Source: Sediminicola arcticus (GTDB lineage: Bacteria > Bacteroidota > Bacteroidia > Flavobacteriales > Flavobacteriaceae). From it: DNA of 64,000 nucleotides. Numbering within the stretch: the first letter of the stretch is position 1; every line of letters starts with the position of its first letter. Shown piece after piece: positions 9,593-17,927 of the stretch. Under the pieces are notes generated by a model. It had not been told where the DNA came from. It saw only the letters and a list, made by a program, of their open reading frames with translations, and searched no databases. Both the position numbers and the translations under genes were made by a program. The DNA lies in the NCBI RefSeq assembly GCF_040566695.1, contig NZ_JBEXAE010000007.1, forward strand, positions 62,001 to 126,000. The letters are read 5' to 3'.

Positions 9593-10855
9593 CTATTTCT
9601 TGCGCACTATTTTATCTATACTAGAAGCTAGCATCATATGGTCCGTTGCCGAATTTTTGCGAAGTACGTTGGTCATAAGGACTACCATATACCTGCAATT
9701 ATCTGGATGTTCTATAATAGCCACGGAATTCATAAAGTTACTTACGTTCCCCATGTATTTACCGCAAGTTTCGCCTTTGGTACGGTCACATTTATATAAA
9801 CTACCAGATTTAAAATATACTGCGGCCTCTTTTAGCACAGGAGATTGTGCATAACGTATCCTGCGATCTGTCATATACATCAACCGTTTCATTTCCAAAC
9901 TCGATGCCTTATCAACAACATTTCCTTGCTCTAATTGAACTAAAAATTTCATTAGTCCAATAGGAGTCCCAATACTACCGCCTTTATCACCAACATAGGT
10001 ATTTGCCCCTTTGGTGAAAAAGCTCCCCAAGCGCCATTCATCGCTAGTAATGCCCAATGTCCGTAGAGGTAGATTAACTACATCATTTCCCAGATCGGTG
10101 AGTTCCTTTCTAGGGGTGTTTTTAAAATAATCATCTGCCTGCTCTTGGGTTAAAGCGGGGTAATCTTTCCCAAAAGCAGCCATCAACAGTACCTCTCTCC
10201 ATACAATACTTGCAGCACCGTTATTACTAACAGATATCATATGGTCTGCCCATTCATATAAAGTAAACACATCGCTGGCTATCACCTGCCTTTTTACCAA
10301 TTTTTTTGTTTCAATAGTATAAATGGGTATAGTATGTTCGTCCGTGAGACCCCAAACGCCAGCTTTCACTGATTTATCCCTCAACAAGGCTGTTCTCTGT
10401 TCCCAGGAATCAGGATAAATCTTGGCCAGTTGGGTAAAAAGACCATTCAAGACGGCCAGTTTGCCTACGCTTCCGGGTTGATAGCCCGACGTTTCATTTC
10501 TTTCTGCGTATCTGATGTTGTCTACATCCGAAATATCCAGCACGGTTATAGAATAACTCCTATCCAAACCTCTAAACAATCCACTGATCTCTTTCTGAAA
10601 ATCTGCATCTGTCACCAATATGCTTCCAACGCTGTCCTGGCTTCTTGATGTCAGATTAAGCTCAATTTCTGAATAGGATTTTAAGGCTCCTAGAGGCAAG
10701 GTAGTTACATCTTTTAATTCCCCGCTTTTAATGAGCTCTAACCTTTTCAATCTCTTGATACCGGTTAGTTCATATCCATCTATGGGATAGTAGGAGATGG
10801 TGGTAAAGGCAGTGCACACGATTAGTAAAACAACATATTTTAGGTATTTTTTCAT
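9593..10855 (-). CDS. Exported beta-lactamase-fold serine hydrolase 2
   Basis: 420 residues from the ATG at 10855, with an N-terminal membrane/signal segment (KYLKYVVLLIVCTAFTTISYY). The catalytic motifs of the class A-like family are present: S129-V-G-K132 in PGSVGKLAVL, SNN at ~210-212 in MISVSNNGAAS, and K349-S-G351. The gene starts 1 bp after the stop of the upstream dikinase-like gene, so the two form an operon; an in-frame ATG at 10879 would overlap that gene and is less likely. Four cysteines (two of them in KCDRTKGETCGK) may form disulfides, consistent with a periplasmic place. The substrate is unknown; it may act on a peptide, ester or polymer linked to the dikinase's role. Confidence 0.78.
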   Translation of the reverse strand: MKKYLKYVVLLIVCTAFTTISYYPIDGYELTGIKRLKRLELIKSGELKDVTTLPLGALKSYSEIELNLTSRSQDSVGSILVTDADFQKEISGLFRGLDRSYSITVLDISDVDNIRYAERNETSGYQPGSVGKLAVLNGLFTQLAKIYPDSWEQRTALLRDKSVKAGVWGLTDEHTIPIYTIETKKLVKRQVIASDVFTLYEWADHMISVSNNGAASIVWREVLLMAAFGKDYPALTQEQADDYFKNTPRKELTDLGNDVVNLPLRTLGITSDEWRLGSFFTKGANTYVGDKGGSIGTPIGLMKFLVQLEQGNVVDKASSLEMKRLMYMTDRRIRYAQSPVLKEAAVYFKSGSLYKCDRTKGETCGKYMGNVSNFMNSVAIIEHPDNCRYMVVLMTNVLRKNSATDHMMLASSIDKIVRKK

Positions 10856-10856
10856 T

Positions 10857-13763
10857 TTAAAACTTATTAGAAAGTGCAATTTTTTTAGTGGTATCTATTT
10901 TTGGCGTGATGGATTCCAAGTACCCGGAACTCAAAGCCTTTTTATTTTCTACAAAAGGCCTTATCTGGAAGAGCCATAATTTATTATTTTGAAAACCCAT
11001 CTCTACGTCGTAAGCACCTTTGTAATCAGAACTAGTAGCTTTAGGCAAGGTTTCCCGAATTGTTGTGGCCAATTCTCGTATATCCTTGATATTTTGTGCA
11101 TTGAGAATGGTGTTTTCAAAGGTGACTTGTTTTTTTCCTGTTCCTCCGGTAACAGGAAGGGTATTGTGGTACGGTTCCCTAGCTGGGGCAAGTAATTCCT
11201 CCCCTCCTGATGCTTTTACCAAATAAGATTCTGCAGACTGCCCATCAACCGCACCCCCAGCACCTCTACTAAAGGCAATGGTTAGATCCTTATCGTTCCC
11301 AGAGCTTATCCCTTTGGTAATCATTACGCCAGAGTAATCTACATCCACACTTGGAATGACCAAAATAGAGGGGAATACATTTTCAGGGTTTAATAAATAT
11401 TTTTGCCTCCATTTAAAACTGCGCTCGGTATAAGGTGAAGCCCATACGTCTTTGATACCCTGAATTATTTTTTCACGGTCAACAACATTAAAAATAGTAA
11501 GGTTGAGGCCGGCTCCCGAGAAATCCTTTAGATCTTCCATATTGGTATCACTTCTAAGGAAAACAGGGATTTCTCCTAGTTTTTTACCAAATATGGATTG
11601 GAAATCCTTACCGAGTTGGTCTACGAACTGTGGTTGAAGTTTTATCTTTTTTATGGCGTTCCTTAATATTTCCAATTGACGCAATTGATAGTTTTCAACT
11701 TCTGCCTCCACGATTTCCTGCTCCCTCATTCTGTCAGCTTCTTTGAACATATCATTGAGAAACTTCCAGTAAGAAATTGTTTGTCCTTCCATTTTTTGGT
11801 CCATATGAACCCTGAATATTCCAAAGGGGATTACCAAACCCTCAACGACTTTGTCGGGGAACATTTTTTTGAGCTGACCTAGGTTGGCTGCTTTCGGACC
11901 ACAAAGTTTACCGGAGTCTGAAGCGTCAACGCTTCTTAGGTTTAAAATATTAGTTTCGTCCAATCGAATTTGTTCAATGGGTACTGCGATTTTTTCAGCG
12001 CTACGCTCTTTTTTGGAAAAAAGGGACCGCTCTTCTTCGGTCATTTCGCGTTCTAATTTTAAAATAACATTTCCTTTATTGGAAACGGCATAGAGTACTT
12101 TTTGACCATCGAATCTTTTTAAGCTTTGTAGGTTTTGGTCTGATAGTGCTGCATTGGGGATACCGAGGTTTCGGGCCAATAGCTGCACATGGGAAACCAT
12201 GTTCCCTTCAGAAACCGTAGCTATGCCTGCTACCGGTTTAAGGTCCGACGGTGGCCGTTGAAAGATATAGATCTTATCAGAAGCTACTTCAATATCATCG
12301 GAAGTACCATCAATTACAACAAGCTCTCCATAGGCATACCCCGGATTTAGGCCGCGCATGGCACTTTGGTTGGGAACATCTATAACCTTATTAGACAAGG
12401 AAGATTCTTTGGCAAGGTAGTCGCCCAATTGCCCTACACTCTCCCCTAAATTCAAGGCAATGGATCCTCGTATCCTGTCGTCTATGAATCCGTATGCCTT
12501 TGGCTCAAAGGCGGTATATTCATTCACTATATCCTCATAATTGGCCTTTACCATAGAAGCACTCCATTCCACTTGTCTCCTAGCAGTTTCGAGAAGGGAG
12601 TTCAGTTCTGCTAACGTCATTGTAGGGTTGTGATAAGCCTGAATATTGCTATTGATCTGCTCCCATTCGCTTAGTTCAATATATCCAGATCCAGCGGTGG
12701 CCATTCCCAAATAACATATTTTTTCTAAAAGTCCTTCTAGTTCTGCTGGCTTCCAATTAGAGGACGATTTAAATATTAGTTCCTCTAATTTTAAGGATAT
12801 ATCTAATAATTGTAAACGGGCCAGAGGCCTTTTCTCAGTTAATAATTGTTCCCTTATTTGAAGTATCACCTGCGCTGTCTCTGGAATCAATTGTGAAATA
12901 TCAGAGCTATTGTAATTTTTGGATACGTAATCTGTGATTACTTCACCCAATGGAGTATTCTTTAACAAGGTAGCCTTTTCGGAAAGGGACTTGATATCAA
13001 TAGGTTTGTGAAAATTGGTCATTGTAGCCACCAATTCTTTGAATTTTGAGTTTAAATCTGGAGTTAATTTAGGAGCATTTTTATTTTGGAAAGATTTGAC
13101 TCTTTCTATATCTCCAAATTCAGGTTGTCCGTGAATCTTTACCCTAAGGTCCATGAAGGGTTCGTATAAATCAGAAATTACTTTAGACTCACTTCTCATT
13201 TGTTGCGCGAGGTTGTCATCGCCCTGATGAGGTATGGCTTTTAAGGATTGTCGTATCAAATAAAAATTTTGGGCAATTACTTGATCCTTGGCCAATAGCC
13301 ATTTATAAAAATCTATGCCCCACGCTTCTTCATCTTCTGCCTGTACGGATCCTCTATAGAATTGTCCCTTTCTTAGAATCCACCCATCATCAACACTTCT
13401 TAGATATTTTTCCAATTGGTATTGCTTTAACCTAGAGTGGTTGTGCTCTGCATCCCAAAAATCTTTTTTATCCGTGTAGGCTAAAATTTGGCCGAGGTAA
13501 ATATGGTTGTTTTTGCCAAGATTAACCACTGCATCTTTATAACGCGCATGCTGAACCCCAGGACCTATTTCTTCTGGGCAAGGGTCTTTAGGTTGGCGGA
13601 TGCTTCCATCGCTACAGAACCAACGGATATCCCTATAGGGTCCACGAATATCATTTTTATAGAGCGCCACTTGCCCAGTAATCTGCTTGTCCGAAACTTT
13701 TTGGGCAGGTGCTACATTGCAGAAGAATATTAAGACTACGGTAAAGGCAAGAAAATTTCTCAT
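10857..13763 (-). CDS. Exported glucan-water-dikinase-like / PPDK-type ATP-grasp protein
   Basis: 968 residues. Residues 1-21 are a clear signal peptide (LAFTVVLIFFCNVAPAQ). Residues ~24-460 are unassigned, with a helical middle. Residues ~465-570 are the swivelling phosphohistidine domain with H525 in MVSHVQLLARNLGIPNAAL. Residues ~600-940 are the PPDK_N ATP-grasp domain: K624 in CGPKAANL, R737 in FLRSDTNMEDL, WASPYTERS near 774-782, E921 and Q933 in LFQIRPF. Histidine domain before ATP-binding domain is the order of glucan water dikinases, and SHV..ARN, IPFGIF and WAS..ER are also dikinase-like. All key residues appear intact, yet the protein is predicted to leave the cytoplasm, where ATP is absent. 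Substrate unknown. Confidence 0.72.
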   Translation of the reverse strand: MRNFLAFTVVLIFFCNVAPAQKVSDKQITGQVALYKNDIRGPYRDIRWFCSDGSIRQPKDPCPEEIGPGVQHARYKDAVVNLGKNNHIYLGQILAYTDKKDFWDAEHNHSRLKQYQLEKYLRSVDDGWILRKGQFYRGSVQAEDEEAWGIDFYKWLLAKDQVIAQNFYLIRQSLKAIPHQGDDNLAQQMRSESKVISDLYEPFMDLRVKIHGQPEFGDIERVKSFQNKNAPKLTPDLNSKFKELVATMTNFHKPIDIKSLSEKATLLKNTPLGEVITDYVSKNYNSSDISQLIPETAQVILQIREQLLTEKRPLARLQLLDISLKLEELIFKSSSNWKPAELEGLLEKICYLGMATAGSGYIELSEWEQINSNIQAYHNPTMTLAELNSLLETARRQVEWSASMVKANYEDIVNEYTAFEPKAYGFIDDRIRGSIALNLGESVGQLGDYLAKESSLSNKVIDVPNQSAMRGLNPGYAYGELVVIDGTSDDIEVASDKIYIFQRPPSDLKPVAGIATVSEGNMVSHVQLLARNLGIPNAALSDQNLQSLKRFDGQKVLYAVSNKGNVILKLEREMTEEERSLFSKKERSAEKIAVPIEQIRLDETNILNLRSVDASDSGKLCGPKAANLGQLKKMFPDKVVEGLVIPFGIFRVHMDQKMEGQTISYWKFLNDMFKEADRMREQEIVEAEVENYQLRQLEILRNAIKKIKLQPQFVDQLGKDFQSIFGKKLGEIPVFLRSDTNMEDLKDFSGAGLNLTIFNVVDREKIIQGIKDVWASPYTERSFKWRQKYLLNPENVFPSILVIPSVDVDYSGVMITKGISSGNDKDLTIAFSRGAGGAVDGQSAESYLVKASGGEELLAPAREPYHNTLPVTGGTGKKQVTFENTILNAQNIKDIRELATTIRETLPKATSSDYKGAYDVEMGFQNNKLWLFQIRPFVENKKALSSGYLESITPKIDTTKKIALSNKF

Positions 13764-13793
13764 TTAGTGAGGGATATGTAATAATTTCATGCT

Positions 13794-13801
13794 CAAAACT
13801 A
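13794..13801 (-). promoter_or_regulatory. Candidate -7 element for the dikinase operon
   Basis: Read on the minus strand this is TAGTTTTG, an exact TAnnTTTG match, 30 bp before the dikinase ATG at 13763. No clear -33 element is visible. Confidence 0.5.
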
Positions 13802-13818
13802 ATGCCAATTTTGGCATT
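13801..13818. promoter_or_regulatory. Palindromic operator candidate upstream of the dikinase operon
   Basis: AATGCCAA-TT-TTGGCATT is a perfect 8-bp inverted repeat with a 2-bp centre. It abuts the -7 element on the upstream side, a position where a bound dimer would block polymerase. No T-run follows, so it is not a terminator. The regulator is unknown. Confidence 0.45.
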
Positions 13819-14066
13819 AGGCATTTGTAAAGCTAATAATTTTAGAATAAATTCTTATGCTGACTTAAGTTTCTTGTAGAAATAGTAGTTGTTATTTAGT
13901 TAAATGATTTACGACTACTAAAGTGTAAAGTTTTAATTAATTGAATGCTATGGGTAAGGTGCTTCAAATAGTAAGGTATGTTAATGTCACAAACCATTTT
14001 CGTAACATCTTTTTCAAAAACAAATACCTCTTTTTTAAGTTTTAAAAAGGACAATATATAATACCT

Positions 14067-14096
14067 TTTGAGGTATAATAACTTTTGATAACTTTG
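14067..14096 (+). promoter_or_regulatory. trxB promoter, Bacteroidota type
   Basis: TTTG (14067-14070), an 18-bp spacer and TAACTTTG (14089-14096) fit the TTTG/TAnnTTTG consensus. The ATG follows about 62 bp later. Confidence 0.65.
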
Positions 14097-14158
14097 AACG
14101 TGATTTTTTTGAGTAAAAACCTACTTTTGTAACGTAAAATATAGAGAAGATTTTGATT

Positions 14159-15124
14159 ATGTCAGAAAAAATAGAAAGAATAAAAACATTGATTATAGGT
14201 TCTGGACCAGCAGGATATACTGCTGCCATTTATGCTGCGAGGGCAGATTTGAAACCTGTAATGTATACAGGAATGGAGCCTGGTGGACAATTGACCACAA
14301 CTACTGAGGTAGATAACTTTCCAGGGTATCCTGAGGGGATAGATGGGCCTACCATGATGGTGCAGTTGCAACAACAGGCAGAGCGCTTTGGAACCGAGGT
14401 TCGTATTGCGATGGTAACGGCTATAGAATTTAGTAAAGAAGTTGGCGGGATACATAGAGCTACAGTAGATGATAACAAGGTTGTTGAAGCCGAGACTATA
14501 ATTATTTCTACTGGCGCAACAGCAAAATATTTAAATATCCCTAGTGAACAGCGACTTAGAGGTGGGGGAGTTTCTGCCTGTGCTGTATGTGACGGTTTTT
14601 TCTATAAAGGACAAGAGGTCGCTATTGTGGGTGCCGGAGATACGGCAGCAGAAGAAGCTTCCTATTTGGCCAACATCTGTAAAAAAGTGACCATGTTGGT
14701 TCGTAAGGGCGAAATGAGAGCGTCCAAAGCTATGCAGCACAGGGTTAACAGTCTTTCGAATATTGAAATGCGCTACAATACTGAGGTAGACGAAGTATTG
14801 GGAGAGCAAGTTGTGGAAGGATTGAGAATGGTAAATAATCAGACTGGGGAGAAGGAAGAAATAGCTATTACCGGTTTGTTCATTGCTATTGGACACAAAC
14901 CAAATACAGATATTTTTAAGGGTCAGTTAGAAATGGACGATACCGGGTATATAATTACCAAGGGAAAAACTACCAAAACCAATAAGCCAGGAGTATTTGC
15001 AAGTGGTGATGTACAGGACAAGGAGTACAGACAAGCTATCACTGCTGCTGGAACAGGATGTATGGCGGCCTTGGACGCAGAGCGCTACTTGGCTACCATT
15101 GAAACTACAAAAGAAGCGGTATAA
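14159..15124 (+). CDS. trxB: Thioredoxin-disulfide reductase
   Basis: 321 residues. FAD-binding Rossmann motif GSGPAGYTAAIYAARA at residues 14-29, redox pair C141-A-V-C144 in SACAVCDGFFYKG, NADPH-binding GAGDTAAEEASYLA after it, and the C-terminal FAD signature GDVQDKEYRQAITAAGTGC. It reduces thioredoxin with NADPH in the cytoplasm. The ATG at 14159 is chosen; the frame also has a TTG two codons earlier. It stands alone between a consensus promoter and an intrinsic terminator. The CAVC form of the redox site is a normal variant of CATC. Confidence 0.97.
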   Translation: MSEKIERIKTLIIGSGPAGYTAAIYAARADLKPVMYTGMEPGGQLTTTTEVDNFPGYPEGIDGPTMMVQLQQQAERFGTEVRIAMVTAIEFSKEVGGIHRATVDDNKVVEAETIIISTGATAKYLNIPSEQRLRGGGVSACAVCDGFFYKGQEVAIVGAGDTAAEEASYLANICKKVTMLVRKGEMRASKAMQHRVNSLSNIEMRYNTEVDEVLGEQVVEGLRMVNNQTGEKEEIAITGLFIAIGHKPNTDIFKGQLEMDDTGYIITKGKTTKTNKPGVFASGDVQDKEYRQAITAAGTGCMAALDAERYLATIETTKEAV

Positions 15125-15151
15125 TCCAAAAATGTTTGATTTAAAAATAAT

Positions 15152-15183
15152 AAAAAAACAGCTATACAATAGCTGTTTTTTTA
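15152..15183 (+). terminator. Intrinsic terminator after trxB
   Basis: Stem ACAGCTAT/ATAGCTGT with a 3-nt loop, extended by an A-tract on the left and a run of Ts on the right. Confidence 0.85.
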
Positions 15184-15199
15184 TTTAGCATAAGTATTG

Positions 15200-15646
15200 T
15201 TAATCAATGCGCTTATAATTTTCGGAGAAAATCCTATTCCCGTTCTCATCCAAGTTAATCTGGCTATAGGTGTCATCTTTCAAGATTAGTTCAAAGGAAA
15301 ATTGCCTTATGGTATCCAAGGCCTTAATCATCTCCCAATCCCCATATTCTATTGTTTCAAGAAGCCTGTCCGGGGTAATTTTATAGGTCCCATAACCAAA
15401 CCTTCCCGTTTTTTCGGCGGGAGAGGTCCTAGACCACATTATTTTTCCATTGTAATACATTTTTACCTGTCGGTATCCTTTTGCAGTAGGTGTTGTATCT
15501 ATGATTTTTTGCCCATCATATTGATAGAAATCTTGAAGTTCCCAAGTACCTTCTATATTGTGCATAGTAGGTTCTTTATCAGCTGTGTATTTAGTGGCAG
15601 AAACCAAAATGAGCATAAGAAATATAAATCCTAAAATTTTTTTCAT
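15200..15646 (-). CDS. Small exported lipocalin-like hypothetical protein
   Basis: 148 residues with an N-terminal signal segment (ILGFIFLMLILVSA). The body is beta-rich, beginning with IEGTWELQDFYQYDG and containing paired strands such as QVKMYYNGKIMWSR and GRFGYGTYKIT. The opening G-x-W and the strand spacing resemble the lipocalin-like domains often found as small exported proteins in flavobacteria. No ligand or function can be assigned. It faces trxB tail to tail and is monocistronic. Confidence 0.65.
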   Translation of the reverse strand: MKKILGFIFLMLILVSATKYTADKEPTMHNIEGTWELQDFYQYDGQKIIDTTPTAKGYRQVKMYYNGKIMWSRTSPAEKTGRFGYGTYKITPDRLLETIEYGDWEMIKALDTIRQFSFELILKDDTYSQINLDENGNRIFSENYKRID

Positions 15647-15761
15647 ATCTGTAAGGTTTTGTGATGGTTGTTAAATAATCACTAAAAAGTTACAATATAT
15701 TTTATAAAGTACATAATTATTCAAACTTTAAATTTAAAGAATCAATAACCAATGAGTTGGA

Positions 15762-16820
15762 TCAGATTTGATCTGAAAAATATTCTTGGATATGTCTAGT
15801 CAACTTTTGGATATCTTTTTTTTTGTGGCAAGCACTGATCACAATTCTACTCATTGTTTGGGAATCCTCATTTGGATAAGGGAAATTGGTAACAATTACT
15901 TTTTTGTCCTCTAAATAATCTGTTAATCCCTTATTGGAAAAACTAATAGTAGGATGTCCATCCATTATAATATGGGGAAACTTTTCGGTCAGCCCCTCCT
16001 TAAACTGGTGCATTCGTTTTTTTAATTTTTTCCTTTTCTGGGACATCAATTCTTGGGAATCCATTAGTGTTGCCATATTTGCTGGGGTGGCGGGACTAGC
16101 CCCGCCGTAAAAGGATGTTTCTGTCATGGCATTAATCCTATCCACTGTACCAAAAATAGCTCCTGCCTGAATACTAAACCCTTTGCCAAGGGAACAACAA
16201 ACTACAACTTCCCTAGCCCCCAAGCTCATTAACATTTTAAAAACACCCTCTCCATGCTCCCCAACTATACCTATTCCGTGGGAATCATCTACCACTAGAA
16301 TGGTGTTTGCCAATGGTAAGCTTTTCAATGGATTAAAATCGGGATAGTTACTTCCTGAAAAATCAATGGAATCTAAAAAAACAACAGCGACAGTTTTTTC
16401 TTGCGCTTCTAAATGTTCTTCTAAAGCTAATTTTAAGCTAGAATAGGTTTCCTGGCATGCATCATTTGTAAGCAGTAGGGCTGAGTGTGCGTTTGGGGCA
16501 AAGAATCTTTTAAAAAATTTATAATTAAAATAATTACGAGTAAACTGTCCTGCCAAATATCCAGATGAAAGTGATATGCATGCTTCACTTCCAACTAGTT
16601 TAGCGAGGTAGCTTTCCGATTTTTCAAAGATGGATAAGCGAACATTGGAAATTCTTGATGCACCGTAGTTAGTGCCATATTTTTTAATATTGTCTATAAG
16701 TAGTTTTTGGAAATATGCATCAGATTGAAGTCCCAAATAGGCGGTACCCCCAAAATACAAATAGTCCAAATTGCGCACTTTGATCTTTCTTCCAGGAAAT
16801 TTATCAACGTAATGGATCAT
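15762..16820 (-). CDS. PLP-dependent aminotransferase / 8-amino-7-oxononanoate synthase-like enzyme
   Basis: 352 residues of fold-type I PLP enzyme. The cofactor-binding aspartate lies in VVDDSHGIGIVGEHGEG and the Schiff-base lysine is probably that of CCSLGKGFSIQAG. GTNYGASRISNVRLSIFEKSE is typical of the alpha-oxoamine synthase (BioF/KBL) group. Substrates cannot be told from sequence. Its start overlaps the stop of the upstream dipeptide epimerase by 4 bp, so the two are translationally coupled; this points to amino acid or peptide metabolism and away from biotin synthesis. No other biotin genes are in the window. Confidence 0.75.
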   Translation of the reverse strand: MIHYVDKFPGRKIKVRNLDYLYFGGTAYLGLQSDAYFQKLLIDNIKKYGTNYGASRISNVRLSIFEKSESYLAKLVGSEACISLSSGYLAGQFTRNYFNYKFFKRFFAPNAHSALLLTNDACQETYSSLKLALEEHLEAQEKTVAVVFLDSIDFSGSNYPDFNPLKSLPLANTILVVDDSHGIGIVGEHGEGVFKMLMSLGAREVVVCCSLGKGFSIQAGAIFGTVDRINAMTETSFYGGASPATPANMATLMDSQELMSQKRKKLKKRMHQFKEGLTEKFPHIIMDGHPTISFSNKGLTDYLEDKKVIVTNFPYPNEDSQTMSRIVISACHKKKDIQKLTRHIQEYFSDQI

Positions 16821-17830
16821 ACCTTTAAGGTTATGCCACTACCTCCCAAAGTTGGGAATATCAGTTTTCCGTGGTCTACTATTTTTATTCCATCTGCAAT
16901 ATCCTCCTTTAATAATAAGGCCCCATCCATATCCACATAGTCCAATTGGGGCAAGAGTTGAGCAATGGCTGAGATACCAACGGTGGATTCCGTCATACAG
17001 CCCACCATTATCTTTAAGCCTAATTCCTTTCCCTTTTTTATCATCCGCAAAGCAGGGGTAAGTCCTCCGCATTTGGTAAGTTTTATATTTATACCATCAT
17101 AGTGTAAAGCACATTTTTCTACGTCGGTTTCTACAATACAACTTTCATCAGCTATGGTTGGCAGCACACTGTGGTGGGATACTTGTTCCATGCCCTTCCA
17201 ATCATCTGCTTTTAAAGGTTGTTCCAAGAATTCCACACCCAATTCTTTCAATAAAGGGGCATTGTGTATTGTCTCTTCAGCTGTCCATGCGCAATTGGCA
17301 TCTACTCTAAAGATGGCATCGGTATGTTTTCGCAATTCACGAATAATGGCTACATCATTATTTGTTCCCAATTTTATTTTGTAGATCGGCCATGGAAATT
17401 CTTTGATTTTTTCAACCATTTTTTCTAACGTATCCAGACCAATAGTATAATTGGTGATGGGATAGGAGGTGATATCGGTATTCCAGATGCTGTAAAGTGG
17501 TTTATCCAGAAGTTTACCATAAAGGTCGTGGGCTGCTAGATCAAGGGCACAAAGGGCAAAATTACTTATGTTTTTTGCTCTTAAAAAGGCATGAAATTCT
17601 TTAGGGGTTGTAAAGTCAAATGATTCAATATCGGATTTTATAGCCTCAATTTCATGTTCCAGACTATCTAGGGTAATCTTATAATAGGGATTAGAAGTAG
17701 CTTCCCCGTAACCCGTTTTACCTTTATGGGACAAACAGGCTATTAAGGTATCTTGAAAATTGTGTGACTTCCTAGAAATACTAAAAGTGTGTTTTAGCGG
17801 TAATACATATTTTTTCAAACTGAGATTCAT
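16817..17830 (-). CDS. Dipeptide epimerase (L-Ala-D/L-Glu epimerase family, enolase superfamily)
   Basis: 337 residues. The N-terminal capping domain precedes a TIM-barrel with the muconate-lactonizing subgroup pattern: IYKIKLG (KxK, general base), VDANCAW, FLEQPL, IADESC (metal ligands D, E, D) and, after NIKLTKCGG, the opposite-face lysine. CMTESTVGISA closes the barrel. Enzymes of this kind epimerise L-Ala-D/L-Glu from murein tripeptide recycling or related dipeptides. The start is the ATG at 17830; another in-frame ATG lies two codons upstream. It is coupled by a 4-bp overlap to the PLP enzyme downstream. Confidence 0.88.
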   Translation of the reverse strand: MNLSLKKYVLPLKHTFSISRKSHNFQDTLIACLSHKGKTGYGEATSNPYYKITLDSLEHEIEAIKSDIESFDFTTPKEFHAFLRAKNISNFALCALDLAAHDLYGKLLDKPLYSIWNTDITSYPITNYTIGLDTLEKMVEKIKEFPWPIYKIKLGTNNDVAIIRELRKHTDAIFRVDANCAWTAEETIHNAPLLKELGVEFLEQPLKADDWKGMEQVSHHSVLPTIADESCIVETDVEKCALHYDGINIKLTKCGGLTPALRMIKKGKELGLKIMVGCMTESTVGISAIAQLLPQLDYVDMDGALLLKEDIADGIKIVDHGKLIFPTLGGSGITLKV

Positions 17831-17869
17831 GAGCATATGTTTCTACTAAGATATGTATTAGGAAGTGAC

Positions 17870-17905
17870 AAAATAATCAAAACCCACTGAATTTTCAGCG
17901 GGTTT
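17870..17905 (-). terminator. Terminator after the DUF2807 operon
   Basis: Inverted repeat AAACCC-A-CTGAA / TTCAG-C-GGGTTT (17880-17905) with one mismatch, 22 bp past the minus-strand stop at 17928 and followed on that strand by a T-rich tail. Confidence 0.65.
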
Positions 17906-17927
17906 ATTAAAGTCTAATTGTAGTTTT

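Larger units (their letters stand above)
13764..14158. other. Divergent intergenic region, dikinase operon / trxB
   Basis: 395 bp without a gene. It holds the minus-strand promoter and palindrome near 13794-13818 and the trxB promoter at 14067-14096. A second TAnnTTTG match (TACTTTTG, 14122-14129) has no -33 partner at proper spacing. I see no small reading frame or RNA gene in the rest. Confidence 0.6.
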
